Shown: positions 1 to 8,527, numbered from the stretch's first letter. The stretch is 64,000 nucleotides of DNA from Salana multivorans (GCF_003751805.1 NZ_RKHQ01000001.1:186001-250000); one strand, 5' to 3'. Program-made: numbers and translations. Notes: generated by a model not told the origin, from the sequence alone.

Positions 1-825
1 CCCACCGCCCCGTCCCCGCTGGAGGCGGCCTGGGCTCGGATCGAGGGACGCGCCGGCCTCACGCTCGAGGACGAGGTCGCCGAGGGGCGGGCACTGGCGA
101 TCGCCGCCCAGGACGCGATGGCGGCGTGCATGGCCGCCGAGGGGTTCGAGTACGTCCCGTGGCTGCCCGAGGGGCCGATCAGCGGTGGCCCGGGGATCGC
201 GACGCTGCCCGAGTACGCGGGGCTCGACCCCGTCGAGCGGGCGCGGCAGATCGGCTACGGGTTCATCATGGACCGGCGGGCGGACCTGGAGGACCCGGTC
301 GACATCGGGGTCGACCCCAACCTCGAGATCCGCGAGGCGCTGAGCGACGAGGGCCGCCGGATGTACGGCGAGGCCGCAGCCGGGTGCAGCCGGGGCGAAT
401 CGACGCCCGAGGAGGTCGCCCGGTTCCAGGACCCGGTCTACGTCGAGCTCCAGGAGGACACGGCGCGGGTCGAGGTCGCGATCTGGCAGGACCCGCGGGT
501 GGTCGCGCTCGACCGCGCGTGGGCGGGCTGCGTCGCGGACGCCGGCTTCCCCGGGCTCGCCCAGCCCTACGAGACGATCAACCTGGTCTCCGAGCGCTGG
601 GAGGAGTGGCGGCGCGCGCACGGGTCGGCCCCGGCGGCGGGGGCGGCCGAGCTCCAGGAGCTGGTCGACTGGGAGGTCTCGCTCGCCGTCGCGGACGCGA
701 CCTGCCAGGCCGACCTCGACTACGTCGCGGCGCACCGAACCGTCCGGGACGAGCACGAGTCCGCGTTCGTCGCGGATCGCGAGGACGACATCGCCTACCT
801 CACCGAGCTGTTCGCGACGGAGTGA
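1..825 (+). CDS. Hypothetical protein, 5' truncated by window edge
   Basis: The frame is open from base 1, so the true start lies outside the window; an internal ATG at 118 is unlikely to be the start because coding continues upstream in frame. About 274 residues are visible. The protein is acidic and mostly helical, with a Cys-Met-rich block (M-x2-C-M-x4-GFEYVPW) near residue 40 and further isolated Cys residues (AAAGCSRGE, WAGCVADAG, DATCQADL). Alternating small Cys motifs of this kind occur in actinobacterial secreted or lipoprotein-anchored hypotheticals, but the N-terminus that would carry a signal peptide is missing. I do not recognise a catalytic motif. It ends 26 bp before the convergent gene at 852. 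Confidence 0.7.
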   Translation, partial: PTAPSPLEAAWARIEGRAGLTLEDEVAEGRALAIAAQDAMAACMAAEGFEYVPWLPEGPISGGPGIATLPEYAGLDPVERARQIGYGFIMDRRADLEDPVDIGVDPNLEIREALSDEGRRMYGEAAAGCSRGESTPEEVARFQDPVYVELQEDTARVEVAIWQDPRVVALDRAWAGCVADAGFPGLAQPYETINLVSERWEEWRRAHGSAPAAGAAELQELVDWEVSLAVADATCQADLDYVAAHRTVRDEHESAFVADREDDIAYLTELFATE

Positions 826-851
826 CCGGTCGGCCACCCCGGGCTCGGCGC

Positions 852-1934
852 TCAGCCCGCGTGTCGGCGGTGCAGCGGGTAACCGGTGACGGCCAGGACG
901 CGACGGCCCGGGTCGTCCGGCGGCAGGGTCTCGGCCAGGGCGAGCAGCCGCTCGACGTTGCGCCAGGGCGCCACGGCGAGCGCGACCGGGAACAGCGACG
1001 CGCACCCCTCCTCGCCGCACGCCGCCCGGAGCGTCTCCAGCGCCCCCGCGTCGTCGCCCTCGCGCGCGCGCCGCATCGCCTCCGCGAGCAGCGTGCCGTG
1101 CCGCGCCCGGCGCGACTGGGCCGGCATCCGGTCGAGGTCGAGCGGACGGCGGGAGCGCGCCCCGCCGGTCGTCGCCACGCGCACGGCGCGGACGCGGTCG
1201 CGCGCCTCCGGCGGCGCCCCCTTCGTCCGGACCGACGGCTCCTCCTCGAGCCAGGTCCGCATCGTCATCTCGGCCACGGCGACCCGCGCCGACAGGAACG
1301 CCGGGTGGGTGCGCACCCGCGAGGTCCAGTGCTCGCCGTCAAGGAGCGTCGCGCGCAGCCGGGCCAGCTCGGCCAGCTCCCCGCACGTCACCAGTGCGAC
1401 GACGTGCGGGAGGACCAGGATCGGCCACGACGCCGGCCGGGGCACGACCTCGGCCGCCGCCGTCGTGTGCGCGAGGGCGCGCTCCGGATCATCGTCGTCG
1501 AGGCTCGTCCACGCCGAGCGGACGGCGGCGTGCACCACGTCGAGCTCGGTCCCCGTGGTCACGGGCGGGTCGAGGGCCAGCCGGGTCGACGGCACCTGCT
1601 GCCACGGCCGGACGCCGTTGAAGACGTCCGTCGCGTCCTCGAACAGGTCGAGGCTCGCGCGGACCGCGTCGGGTGCGCCCGGCGCGCGCCTCGCCAGCTC
1701 CGACAGCGTCCGAGCCTCCCGGTGCCGGTCGACCTGGACGAGAACGCCGAGGACGCGCAGCGCGTCGTCGGGCCGGACGGCCTCGAGCCGATCGGCGCAC
1801 AGCCGGCCGACGAGGTCGAGCCACCGCGTCGCGCACTCCAGCGCCTCGGCGAGCCGGGCCCGACCGGCCGCCTCGACCGCGCGCCGGGCGAGGGCCGGCA
1901 GCCGCGGGACGGGATCCGTCCCCAGGACCGTCAT
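852..1934 (-). CDS. Hypothetical helical-repeat protein
   Basis: This gene encodes 360 residues with no recognised catalytic motif. The sequence is dominated by Leu/Ala/Arg-rich amphipathic helices, such as the segments around residues 20-60 and 150-200, which suggests a TPR-like or other alpha-solenoid scaffold. No signal peptide or membrane segment is visible. The start was chosen as the ATG at 1934 because it forms an ATGA overlap with the stop of the upstream alpha/beta hydrolase, indicating translational coupling and a shared operon. A longer in-frame reading exists upstream but lies inside the hydrolase gene and has shadow-frame composition. The function is unknown; a role linked to the hydrolase is inferred from coupling only. 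Confidence 0.65.
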   Translation of the reverse strand: MTVLGTDPVPRLPALARRAVEAAGRARLAEALECATRWLDLVGRLCADRLEAVRPDDALRVLGVLVQVDRHREARTLSELARRAPGAPDAVRASLDLFEDATDVFNGVRPWQQVPSTRLALDPPVTTGTELDVVHAAVRSAWTSLDDDDPERALAHTTAAAEVVPRPASWPILVLPHVVALVTCGELAELARLRATLLDGEHWTSRVRTHPAFLSARVAVAEMTMRTWLEEEPSVRTKGAPPEARDRVRAVRVATTGGARSRRPLDLDRMPAQSRRARHGTLLAEAMRRAREGDDAGALETLRAACGEEGCASLFPVALAVAPWRNVERLLALAETLPPDDPGRRVLAVTGYPLHRRHAG

Positions 1935-2740
1935 GTCCCGGTGCACCGGCGCCAGAAGGTCTCGAGTGCGTCGGCCACGGCCTCCGGGTCCTCGGTCGCC
2001 GTCATGTGGCCGGCGCCGGGTATCACGACCAGCTCGGCGTCGCCGTCGTGCGCCAGGAGCGCGTGCACCATCGCCTCGGCGTCCGCCTGGGTCGACAGCG
2101 CGTCCTCGCTCCCGCGGACCACGAGCGCCGGGACCTCGAGGTCCTCGAGCACCTCGAACCGGGACGGCCGCGCCGCCATCGCCAGCTGGCCCCAGGCGAT
2201 CCCGGCGTCGGGCGCCTCGGCGAGCCAGCTCCGGTGCCGCTCGACGACGTCGGGCTCGTTCGCCCTCGTGGTCTCGCCCAGCAGGACGTCGATCATGCCC
2301 GCGACGGCTTCGGCCCCCTCGCCGCGCTCGGCGGCCTCGGCGACGCGGTACCGGTTCGCGAGCGCCGCCTCGGTGTCGGTCCCCGCCTTGGTGTCGAGCA
2401 GCGCGAGACCGGCGAGACGACTGCCGTGACGCGCCGCGAACGCCATCGCGATGTAGCCGCCCATCGACAGGCCGGCGAGCACGACGCGCTCGAGGCCGAG
2501 GTCGTCCAGCACCGCGAGCAGGGCGTCGGCCGCGACGTCGAGCGACGGCTCCCCGTCCGGGACGTCGGAGGCGCCGAACCCGGGGGCGTCGGCCGCGAGC
2601 GTCGGGACGTCGCGCTCGCCGAGCAGCTCGACCACGTCGTCCCACATCGAGGCGTCGAACGGGAAGCCGTGGAGCAGGACGAGCGGACCGGCGCCCACGG
2701 CGTCGGCCGCCTCGGCTCCCTCGTGCGTGACATCGGACAT
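1931..2740 (-). CDS. Alpha/beta hydrolase
   Basis: This is a 269-residue alpha/beta-hydrolase-fold enzyme, probably a cytosolic esterase or C-C bond hydrolase acting on a small substrate. Visible landmarks are the oxyanion-hole motif LLHGFPFDASMW (residues 22-33), the nucleophile elbow GLSMGGY with Ser92, the acid in RGSEDALS (Asp213) and the C-terminal GAGHMT with His245, so the triad is complete. A GGAGAGGAG Shine-Dalgarno sequence precedes the ATG at 2740. The gene lies 14 bp after a second alpha/beta hydrolase and overlaps the next gene by 4 bp, so the three form one leftward operon. Length and motifs fit the pimeloyl-ester/3-oxoadipate lactonase-like subgroup, but the substrate cannot be told from sequence. 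Confidence 0.9.
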   Translation of the reverse strand: MSDVTHEGAEAADAVGAGPLVLLHGFPFDASMWDDVVELLGERDVPTLAADAPGFGASDVPDGEPSLDVAADALLAVLDDLGLERVVLAGLSMGGYIAMAFAARHGSRLAGLALLDTKAGTDTEAALANRYRVAEAAERGEGAEAVAGMIDVLLGETTRANEPDVVERHRSWLAEAPDAGIAWGQLAMAARPSRFEVLEDLEVPALVVRGSEDALSTQADAEAMVHALLAHDGDAELVVIPGAGHMTATEDPEAVADALETFWRRCTGT

Positions 2741-2754
2741 GGCGGCTCCTCTCC

Positions 2755-3531
2755 TCAGGACTCGGGCTCGGACGCGCTGGTGGTGGCCGCCGGCTCGGGG
2801 GCCGCCTCGCCGACCGGGCCGTCCCACTGCGTCGGCAGCGGCAGCGCCGCCGGGTTGACCACCTCGACGATCTTCGTGAGCACCCAGCGGACGGCGTTCT
2901 CCCCGACCCACAGGTGCTTCATCCCGGGGCCGTCGATCAGCTCGGCCTGCGGGATCCGCGCGAACCGCTCGCGCGCCTGCGCCGGCTGGAGGAAGTCGTC
3001 GTGCTCCGGGACGAGGATCCGCACCGGCTTGCCGAACGCGGCCCAGCGGTCGAGGTCGTCGTCCGTCGCCCGGTGCAGCGGCGGCGAGAGGAGGATCGCG
3101 CCCTCGATGCTCGGGTCGTCGCCGTGCATGAGCGTGAGCTCGGTGCCGAAGGACCAGCCGAGGAGCCAGCGGCGCGGCAGCTCCTCGAACTCCCCGTACT
3201 CCAGCAGCGCGTGGACGTCGTGCCGCTCGGCCCGGCCGCCGTCGAACGCCCCGTCGCTCGTCCCGCGCGGCGACGTCGTGCCGCGCGTGTTGAACCGGAC
3301 GACCGCGAGGTCGGCGAGCGCCGGGAGGCGCCAGGCGGCCTTGCGGAAGACGTGCGAGTCCATGTAGCCGCCGTGCGTCGGCAGGGGGTGGAGCGTGAGG
3401 AGCGTCGCCACGGGGTCGCGGTCGAGGGGCAGCGCGACCTCGCCGACGAGGGTGAGGCCGTCGGCCGTGTGCAGCTCGATGTTCTCGCGCCGGGCCGGCA
3501 GGACGGTCAGGGCGCCGATCTCGGTAGGCAT
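2755..3531 (-). CDS. Alpha/beta hydrolase, dienelactone-hydrolase-like
   Basis: This 258-residue protein of the alpha/beta hydrolase fold resembles the CocE/Dlh-like predicted hydrolases in which the oxyanion segment reads LHPLPTHGGYMDSHV (residues 48-62). The nucleophile is Ser127 in GWSFGTEL, the acid is Asp178 or Asp179 in EHDDF, and His206 in GMKHLW completes the triad. The C-terminal 30 residues are Ala/Pro/Glu-rich and probably disordered. The ATG at 3531 was chosen because the longer upstream reading would run into the divergent oxidase promoter, and because a TACGCT -10 lies 7 bp before this ATG, predicting a leaderless mRNA. It heads the operon with the next two leftward genes. Substrate unknown. 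Confidence 0.85.
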   Translation of the reverse strand: MPTEIGALTVLPARRENIELHTADGLTLVGEVALPLDRDPVATLLTLHPLPTHGGYMDSHVFRKAAWRLPALADLAVVRFNTRGTTSPRGTSDGAFDGGRAERHDVHALLEYGEFEELPRRWLLGWSFGTELTLMHGDDPSIEGAILLSPPLHRATDDDLDRWAAFGKPVRILVPEHDDFLQPAQARERFARIPQAELIDGPGMKHLWVGENAVRWVLTKIVEVVNPAALPLPTQWDGPVGEAAPEPAATTSASEPES

Positions 3532-3538
3532 CCGTTCC

Positions 3539-3544
3539 AGCGTA
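3539..3544 (-). promoter_or_regulatory. Putative -10 element, leaderless start for the 2755-3531 hydrolase
   Basis: On the minus strand the hexamer is TACGCT, matching the actinobacterial TANNNT pattern, followed by 7 bp and then the ATG at 3531. Transcription would begin at or within one base of the start codon. No convincing -35 box is seen. Confidence 0.5.
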
Positions 3545-3577
3545 GCCGCGCCCGGTCGGGGGTGGCAGGGTTGGGTC

Positions 3578-4834
3578 ATGAACGACGCCGACGTCCTCCC
3601 CTCCCCGCGCACCTGGGCCGGTCACCGCTCCTACGGCGGCCGCGGGCTCGTGATCCCCCGCACCCTGGAGGAGCTGCGCGCCGTCGTGACGAGCGGCGCC
3701 CCCGTGCGCGCGCTCGGGTCGCGCCACTCCTTCAACGACCTCGCCGACTCCCCCGGGCTGCTCGTCTCGCTCGAGGCGCTCGCGTCCGAGCCCGTCCTCG
3801 CGCCGGACGGCGCGACCGTCACGGTGAGCGGCGCGACGCGGTACGGCACGCTCGGCCCGTGGCTGCACGAGCGCGGCGCCGGGCTCGACGCCCTTGCCTC
3901 GCTCCCGCACATCAGCGTCGCCGGCGCCGTCGCGACCGGGACGCACGGCTCGGGCGACGCCATCGGCTCGCTCGCGAGCTGCGTCACGGGCGTCCGGCTC
4001 ATGACGGCCGACGGGAACCTGGCGACGCTGCGCCGCGGCGACGCCGACTTCCCGGGGGCCGTCGTCGCCCTCGGCGCGCTCGGCGTCGTCGTCGACCTCG
4101 ATCTCGCCGTTCGCCCGACCTACGACGTCGCGCAGACGGTCGTCGACGACGTGCCGCTGGGCGGCGTGCTGGCCGATCTCGACGCCGTCTGGTCGAGCGC
4201 GACGTCGGTGAGCGCCTTCACCCGGTGGGACGGCGCGTGCGCGCTGTGGCGCAAGCACCGCGTCGACGCGGGCCCGGTCCGGGACCTGTCGGGGCTCGGC
4301 GGTCGGCCCGCCGACGGCCCGCGCCACCCGATCGCCGGCGTCGACGCCGCGGCCTGCACCGAGCAGGGCGGCGTCCCCGGGCCGTGGTTCGACCGGCTGC
4401 CGCACTTCCGGCTGGAGTTCACCCCGTCGGCCGGGGCCGAGCTGCAGAGCGAGTACCTGCTCCCGCGCGAGGTCGCGGCCGAGGCGATCGCCGCGGCCGC
4501 GCCGGTGCTCGCCGACGTGCGCGACCTCGTCCTGGTGAGCGAGATCCGCTCGGTGGCGGCCGACGACCTGTGGCTGTCCGGGGAGCAGGGACGCGACACG
4601 ATCGGCCTGCACACGACCTGGCGGCAGGACGTGCCAGCGGTCACGGCGGTGCTCGCCCGCCTCGAGGAGGTGCTCGCCCCCTACGACGCACGGCCGCACT
4701 GGGGCAAGCTCTTCGTCCGGCGGGACGTCGGGTCGCTCTACCCGCGCTGGGACGACGCGCGGGAGCTCATCGCCTCCTACGACCCGCGCGGGGTGTTCTC
4801 GGGACCGTTCCTCGAGCGGGTCGGCCTGCGCTGA
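3578..4834 (+). CDS. FAD-binding alditol/xylitol-oxidase-type protein
   Basis: This gene encodes a 418-residue flavoprotein of the PCMH/VAO superfamily, the same length as Streptomyces alditol oxidase AldO. It probably oxidises terminal hydroxyls of polyols with oxygen, giving an aldose and hydrogen peroxide in the cytosol. The N-terminal motif RALGSRHSFND contains His50, equivalent to the residue that carries covalent FAD in AldO, and the pyrophosphate-binding stretch HISVAGAVATGTHGSGD follows at 111-127. The C-terminal GKLFV and YDPRGVFSGPFLERV motifs fit the ALO domain. The ATG at 3578 has no clear Shine-Dalgarno sequence but a CAGGGT hexamer lies 6 bp upstream, so it may be leaderless and divergent from the hydrolase operon. 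Gulonolactone or cytokinin-type oxidases are alternatives, but the overall pattern favours AldO. Confidence 0.85.
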   Translation: MNDADVLPSPRTWAGHRSYGGRGLVIPRTLEELRAVVTSGAPVRALGSRHSFNDLADSPGLLVSLEALASEPVLAPDGATVTVSGATRYGTLGPWLHERGAGLDALASLPHISVAGAVATGTHGSGDAIGSLASCVTGVRLMTADGNLATLRRGDADFPGAVVALGALGVVVDLDLAVRPTYDVAQTVVDDVPLGGVLADLDAVWSSATSVSAFTRWDGACALWRKHRVDAGPVRDLSGLGGRPADGPRHPIAGVDAAACTEQGGVPGPWFDRLPHFRLEFTPSAGAELQSEYLLPREVAAEAIAAAAPVLADVRDLVLVSEIRSVAADDLWLSGEQGRDTIGLHTTWRQDVPAVTAVLARLEEVLAPYDARPHWGKLFVRRDVGSLYPRWDDARELIASYDPRGVFSGPFLERVGLR

Positions 4835-4838
4835 CCGG

Positions 4839-5540
4839 TCAGGGCAGCACGCAGAGCTCGTTGCCCGACGTGTCGCGCAGCACCACCCAGGGGTGCCCGA
4901 GCGCCCACGGCTCGGCCGCCCGCACGGCTCCGTTCGCGAGGGCCAGCTCGACGAGCTCCGCCTGCCCACCGGGCTCCGGGCGGACGTCCAGGTGCATGCG
5001 GTTCTGGCGCAGCTTGGGCCCCGGCTCCGGGCACAGCTCGAGCAGGGGACCGCGCAGGCTCGGGTGGCGCAGCGTCACCGGCCCGACGCCCTCGGCGCGC
5101 ACCCAGCCGGTGACTGCCTGGTACAGCGCGGCGTCCCGCTCGGGGTCGGAGCTGTCGAGGGGCAGCGCGGCGATCGGCCCGGTGTCCCGGTAGGCCGGCC
5201 GCTCCTCCATGACGCAGAAGGCGTTGCCGTCCGGGTCGGCGAGCACCACCCACGGCACGTCGCCCTGACCGATGTCGAGGCGCCGGGCGCCCAGCCCGAC
5301 CAGCCGCTCGACGACCTCCTCCTGCCGCTGCCCGCCCGCCAGGTCGAGGTGCAGCCGCCAGCCCGGCGGCGGTGCCTCGTCGACCCGCTCGATGCACAGG
5401 TCGAGCCACATCTCGCCGACGGTCAGCCGGCCCTCGTACAGGTCCGCCTCCAGCGTGAGGTCGGCCAGACCGAGCGCCGCCGACCAGAACGCCCCGGTCG
5501 TCACCGGGTCGCGCGCCTGCAGGACGATGTTCTCCAGCAT
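4839..5540 (-). CDS. Two-module VOC (glyoxalase-like) protein
   Basis: This 233-residue protein consists of two consecutive vicinal-oxygen-chelate modules, roughly residues 1-115 and 120-233. Each ends with the typical strand pattern (WVVLADPDGNAFCV and WVVLRDTSGNELCV). Tandem VOC proteins of this size are common in actinobacteria and usually fold as one four-module-equivalent metal- or ligand-binding cup; many act in antibiotic or electrophile resistance, but the ligand here is not deducible. The ATG at 5540 was preferred over the upstream in-frame Met because a TACGCT hexamer stands 6 bp before it. The gene is convergent with the alditol-oxidase-type gene, with stops 4 bp apart. Confidence 0.85.
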   Translation of the reverse strand: MLENIVLQARDPVTTGAFWSAALGLADLTLEADLYEGRLTVGEMWLDLCIERVDEAPPPGWRLHLDLAGGQRQEEVVERLVGLGARRLDIGQGDVPWVVLADPDGNAFCVMEERPAYRDTGPIAALPLDSSDPERDAALYQAVTGWVRAEGVGPVTLRHPSLRGPLLELCPEPGPKLRQNRMHLDVRPEPGGQAELVELALANGAVRAAEPWALGHPWVVLRDTSGNELCVLP

Positions 5541-5546
5541 CGCCCC

Positions 5547-5552
5547 AGCGTA
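5547..5552 (-). promoter_or_regulatory. Putative -10 element, leaderless start for the VOC gene
   Basis: TACGCT on the minus strand, 6 bp before the ATG at 5540. It is identical to the hexamer before the 2755-3531 hydrolase and predicts a leaderless transcript. Confidence 0.5.
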
Positions 5553-5594
5553 GGACGGCGGGCCGGCGGGAGGGCGGGGCACCGGGACGGCGGG

Positions 5595-7271
5595 TCAGCG
5601 CCCGCTGCGCACGACGTCCCAGACCGGCTCGTCGTTCAGCGTCACCCGCCCGTCGCCGTCGAACACGACGAACCGGTCGAGCGACCTCGCGAACCAGCGG
5701 TCGTGCGTCACGGCGACCACGGTGCCCTCGAACGCCTCGAGGCCGGCCTCCAGCGCCTCGACCGAGTCGAGGTCCAGGTTGTCGGTCGGCTCGTCGAGCA
5801 GGAGCAGCGTCGCGCCGGACAGCTCGAGCAGGAGTATCTGGAACCGCGCCTGCTGGCCGCCCGACAGCGTCTCGAAGGTCTGCTCGGCGCTCCGTGCGAG
5901 ACCGTACCGGTCGAGCACGCGCGCCGCCTCGTCCCGCGTCCGACCGGGCCGGTGCGCGTCGCCGCGGTGGAGGATCTCCAGCAGCGTGCGCCCGGCCAGC
6001 GTCGGGTGGTCGTGGGTCTGCGCGAACCAGCCGGGCCGGACGCGCGACCCGAGCCGCGCCCGGCCGGTCGCGCGCACGGGATCGGGCCGGACGTCGCCGA
6101 CGGGCTCGTGCTCGACCTCGGGGTCCGTGCCGCCGGCCGCGAGCAGCCGGAGGAAGTGCGACTTGCCCGTCCCGTTCGCGCCGAGCACCCCGATCCGCTC
6201 GCCGAACCAGATCTCGGCGTCGAACGGCTCGGTCAGGTCGTCGAGCGCGAGACCCTCGACGACGACGGCGCGCTTCGCGGTCCGTCCGCCGCGCAGGCGC
6301 ATCGACACCCGCTGGTCCTGCGGGACGGCCTCGGGCGGTCCGGCCGCCTCGAACTTCGCCAGGCGGGTCTGCGCCGCGTGGTAGCGGGCCGCGAGCCCGT
6401 CGTTGTACGCGGACTTCGTCTTGTACATGAGGACGAGCGCCTTGAGCTTGGCGTGCTCCTCGTCCCACCGCCGGCGCAGCTCCTCGAGCCGGGAGTTGCG
6501 GTCCAGGCGCGCCTGGCCGTAGGTCGCGAACGGGCCCGGGTGCACCCACGCGGTGGCGCCGGCGGCCCCCGGCTCCAGCGTCGCGACGCGGGTCGCGACA
6601 CGGCCCAGCAGCTCGCGGTCGTGCGAGACGAGGAGGATCGTCTTGCCGCTGGCGACCAGGGCGTCCTCCAGCCAGCGCTTGCCGGGCACGTCGAGGTAGT
6701 TGTCCGGCTCGTCGAGCAGGAGCACCTCGTCGGTGCCGCGCAGGAGCGCCTCCAGCACGATCCGCTTCTGCTCCCCGCCGCTGAGCGTCGAGACCCGGCG
6801 GTAGGCGGCGCGCTCGAACGGCAGCGCCATCGCGGACGTCGTGCAGCGGTCCCACGTCGTCTCGATCTCGTACCCGCCGACGTCGGCCCAGTCCGCGAGG
6901 GCCTGCGCGTACGCGAGCTGGGTCCGCTCGTCGTCGGCGACGAGCATCGCCTCCTCCGTCGCGTCGACGGCCCGGCCGGCGCGGCGGACCGGGTCGGGCG
7001 CGACGGACAGGAGCAGGTCGCGCACCGTCGTGTCGTCGCGGACGGAGCCGATGAACTGGCGCATGACGCCGAGGCCGCCGCTGCGGGTGACCGCGCCGGC
7101 GTCGGCCGGCAGGTCGCCGGCGACGATCCGCAGGAGCGTGGTCTTGCCGGTCCCGTTCGGTCCGACGAGCGCCATCCGGTGCCCCTCGCCGACCCGGAGG
7201 TCGACGCCGCCGAGGAGCGGACGACCGTCCGGCAGGGAGTACGTGATGCCGGCGAGGTCGAGGTGGCCCAT
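5595..7271 (-). CDS. ABC-F family ATPase
   Basis: This gene encodes 558 residues with two ABC ATPase domains and no membrane segments, the ABC-F architecture. Domain 1 has Walker A GPNGTGKT (residues 37-44), the signature LSGGEQKR and Walker B LLLDEPDNYLD. Domain 2 has Walker A GANGTGKS, signature LSGGQQAR and LLLDEPTDNLDLDS. The inter-domain linker (around residues 245-330) is rich in Arg/Lys/Glu and carries the motif YKTKSAYNDGLAARYHAAQ typical of the P-site tRNA interaction arm. Family members bind the ribosomal E site and regulate translation or protect against ribosome-targeting antibiotics; which applies here is unknown. The ATG at 7271 follows a CAGGGT hexamer by 6 bp; an in-frame Met 42 bp upstream is a less likely start. 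Confidence 0.9.
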   Translation of the reverse strand: MGHLDLAGITYSLPDGRPLLGGVDLRVGEGHRMALVGPNGTGKTTLLRIVAGDLPADAGAVTRSGGLGVMRQFIGSVRDDTTVRDLLLSVAPDPVRRAGRAVDATEEAMLVADDERTQLAYAQALADWADVGGYEIETTWDRCTTSAMALPFERAAYRRVSTLSGGEQKRIVLEALLRGTDEVLLLDEPDNYLDVPGKRWLEDALVASGKTILLVSHDRELLGRVATRVATLEPGAAGATAWVHPGPFATYGQARLDRNSRLEELRRRWDEEHAKLKALVLMYKTKSAYNDGLAARYHAAQTRLAKFEAAGPPEAVPQDQRVSMRLRGGRTAKRAVVVEGLALDDLTEPFDAEIWFGERIGVLGANGTGKSHFLRLLAAGGTDPEVEHEPVGDVRPDPVRATGRARLGSRVRPGWFAQTHDHPTLAGRTLLEILHRGDAHRPGRTRDEAARVLDRYGLARSAEQTFETLSGGQQARFQILLLELSGATLLLLDEPTDNLDLDSVEALEAGLEAFEGTVVAVTHDRWFARSLDRFVVFDGDGRVTLNDEPVWDVVRSGR

Positions 7272-7354
7272 GCCCTCACCCTGCCGCAAGCGGTCCGGCC
7301 CCGGCCAGTCCATTTCGCCGAGGACGACCGGGCGCGGTGCCGACGAGGACCGGC

Positions 7355-7663
7355 TCAGCGCCGCCGAGTGGGTCGCCGCCCCGAGCGCCAGCAGGACGTG
7401 TGCCAGTGCCGCCGGTCAGCGAGGCCGGCCTCGGCGCCGAGCAGGTGGTCGGCCGGCCACGCCACGACGTGCGGCGTCCCCGCGAGGACGAGCTGGTCGC
7501 AGCCCGGGCAGCGGTAGTCCCTGTCGCTGCCGCCGACGGACCGCACCCGCCACTCGCGCCCGTCGACCGACGTCTCGCCGCGCTCCCATCCCTGCGTCAG
7601 CCGGTCGACGTCCAGCGGGACGTGGTCGGCCGCGTAGTTGCGCTTGGAGGATCGTCGGGCCAC
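7355..7663 (-). CDS. Small Cys/His (putative zinc-binding) protein next to nucS
   Basis: This 102-residue basic protein starts at the GTG at 7663. It has a C-x2-C knuckle (Cys52, Cys55 in RCPGCDQL), a HVVAWPADH segment and a terminal HWHTSCW with His86, His88 and Cys91, an arrangement consistent with a treble-clef or HNH-like zinc site. Homologues in actinobacteria are often labelled 'ATP/GTP-binding protein' without evidence, and they frequently neighbour nucS as here. The N-terminus (VARRSSKRNYAADHVPL) is basic and could contact nucleic acid. A TACCCT hexamer 6 bp before the start predicts a leaderless mRNA. The function is unknown; a nucleic-acid-related role is inferred from context and charge. 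Confidence 0.7.
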   Translation of the reverse strand: MARRSSKRNYAADHVPLDVDRLTQGWERGETSVDGREWRVRSVGGSDRDYRCPGCDQLVLAGTPHVVAWPADHLLGAEAGLADRRHWHTSCWRSGRRPTRRR

Positions 7664-7669
7664 CCGACC

Positions 7670-7675
7670 AGGGTA
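7670..7675 (-). promoter_or_regulatory. Putative -10 element for the 7355-7663 gene
   Basis: TACCCT on the minus strand, 6 bp before the GTG start at 7663, predicting a leaderless transcript. Confidence 0.45.
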
Positions 7676-7713
7676 GACGCGAGTCCTCGGCGAGCGGGCG
7701 GGGCGCCCCGGCG

Positions 7714-8478
7714 TCAGAAGAGGCGGGAGTCCGGGTCGTCGATGCCGCGCATGGCGTCGTAGTCGAGCAGGAGGCAGTCGATCCCGCGGTCGGTGGCGAG
7801 GGTGCGCGCCTGCGGCGCGATCGACTGCGCCGCCAGCACACCGCGCACCGGCGCGAGCAGCGGGTCGCGGTTGAGCAGCTCCAGGTAGCGGGTGAGCTGC
7901 TCGACGGCGTCGATCGTCGCGCGTCGCTTGATCTCGACGGCGACGTGGCGGTGCGACCCGCCCGGTGGCGCCTCGGCCGGGTCGTCCGCGCCGTCGCCGA
8001 TCTCGACGACGAGCGCGGGGGCGCCGGGCGCCCGGACCATGAGGTCGACCGGGCCGATCGCGGTCGGGAACTCCCGGCGCACGAGGACGTGGCCGTCGCC
8101 GAGCAGCGTGACCTGCTCGGCCAGGAGCTTCTGCAGGTGGGCCTCCACGCCGTCCTTGACCAGCCCGGGGTCGACGCCGAGGTCCTCGGACAGGTCGTGC
8201 GCCACGTCGTAGAGCGTGACGACGAGCTGGTCGTCCGACTTGGCGGCGGAGACCGTCCAGACCTCGCTCACGCCGTCGGCGGCCTGCTCGGCCGAGGGCT
8301 GCGCCACCCGGAGGGAGCAGGGCGGGCTCATCCAGTTGAGCGGCTTGTACGAGCCACCGTCGGAGTGGACGAGGACGCTGCCGTCGGCCTTGACCATGAG
8401 GACGCGGGTCGCGGCGGGCAGGTGGGCGTCGAGACGCCCGGAGTAGTCGACCGAGCAGCGGGCGATGACGAGACGCAC
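7714..8478 (-). CDS. nucS: Endonuclease NucS (EndoMS), mismatch repair
   Basis: NucS cuts both strands at mismatches and provides non-canonical mismatch repair in actinobacteria lacking MutS/MutL. The 254-residue protein has the N-terminal DNA-binding beta domain ([16 protein letters not shown]..., [10 protein letters not shown]) and a C-terminal RecB-like nuclease core with Asp145 in GPVDLMV and the E-x-K pair Glu182/Lys184 in [18 protein letters not shown]. It ends in DSRLF, similar to the C-terminal clamp-binding tail of the family. It is longer than mycobacterial NucS because of a Gly/Ala/Pro-rich loop at about residues 150-178 between the catalytic strands. The GTG at 8478 lies 6 bp after a TAGGAT hexamer, so the mRNA is probably leaderless. 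Confidence 0.95.
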   Translation of the reverse strand: MRLVIARCSVDYSGRLDAHLPAATRVLMVKADGSVLVHSDGGSYKPLNWMSPPCSLRVAQPSAEQAADGVSEVWTVSAAKSDDQLVVTLYDVAHDLSEDLGVDPGLVKDGVEAHLQKLLAEQVTLLGDGHVLVRREFPTAIGPVDLMVRAPGAPALVVEIGDGADDPAEAPPGGSHRHVAVEIKRRATIDAVEQLTRYLELLNRDPLLAPVRGVLAAQSIAPQARTLATDRGIDCLLLDYDAMRGIDDPDSRLF

Positions 8479-8484
8479 CCGGTG

Positions 8485-8490
8485 ATCCTA
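8485..8490 (-). promoter_or_regulatory. Putative -10 element of nucS
   Basis: TAGGAT on the minus strand, 6 bp before the GTG start of nucS; a close match to TANNNT and a leaderless arrangement. Confidence 0.5.
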
Positions 8491-8527
8491 CCCAGCCGGC
8501 CGTGGCCACCGGGCGGCCGACAGCGAG

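Noticed and set aside
126-2429. Long open frames opposite or across the first genes
   Set aside because: Their Arg/Pro/Ala-dominated translations show no domains and mirror the high-GC third position of the true genes on the other frame.
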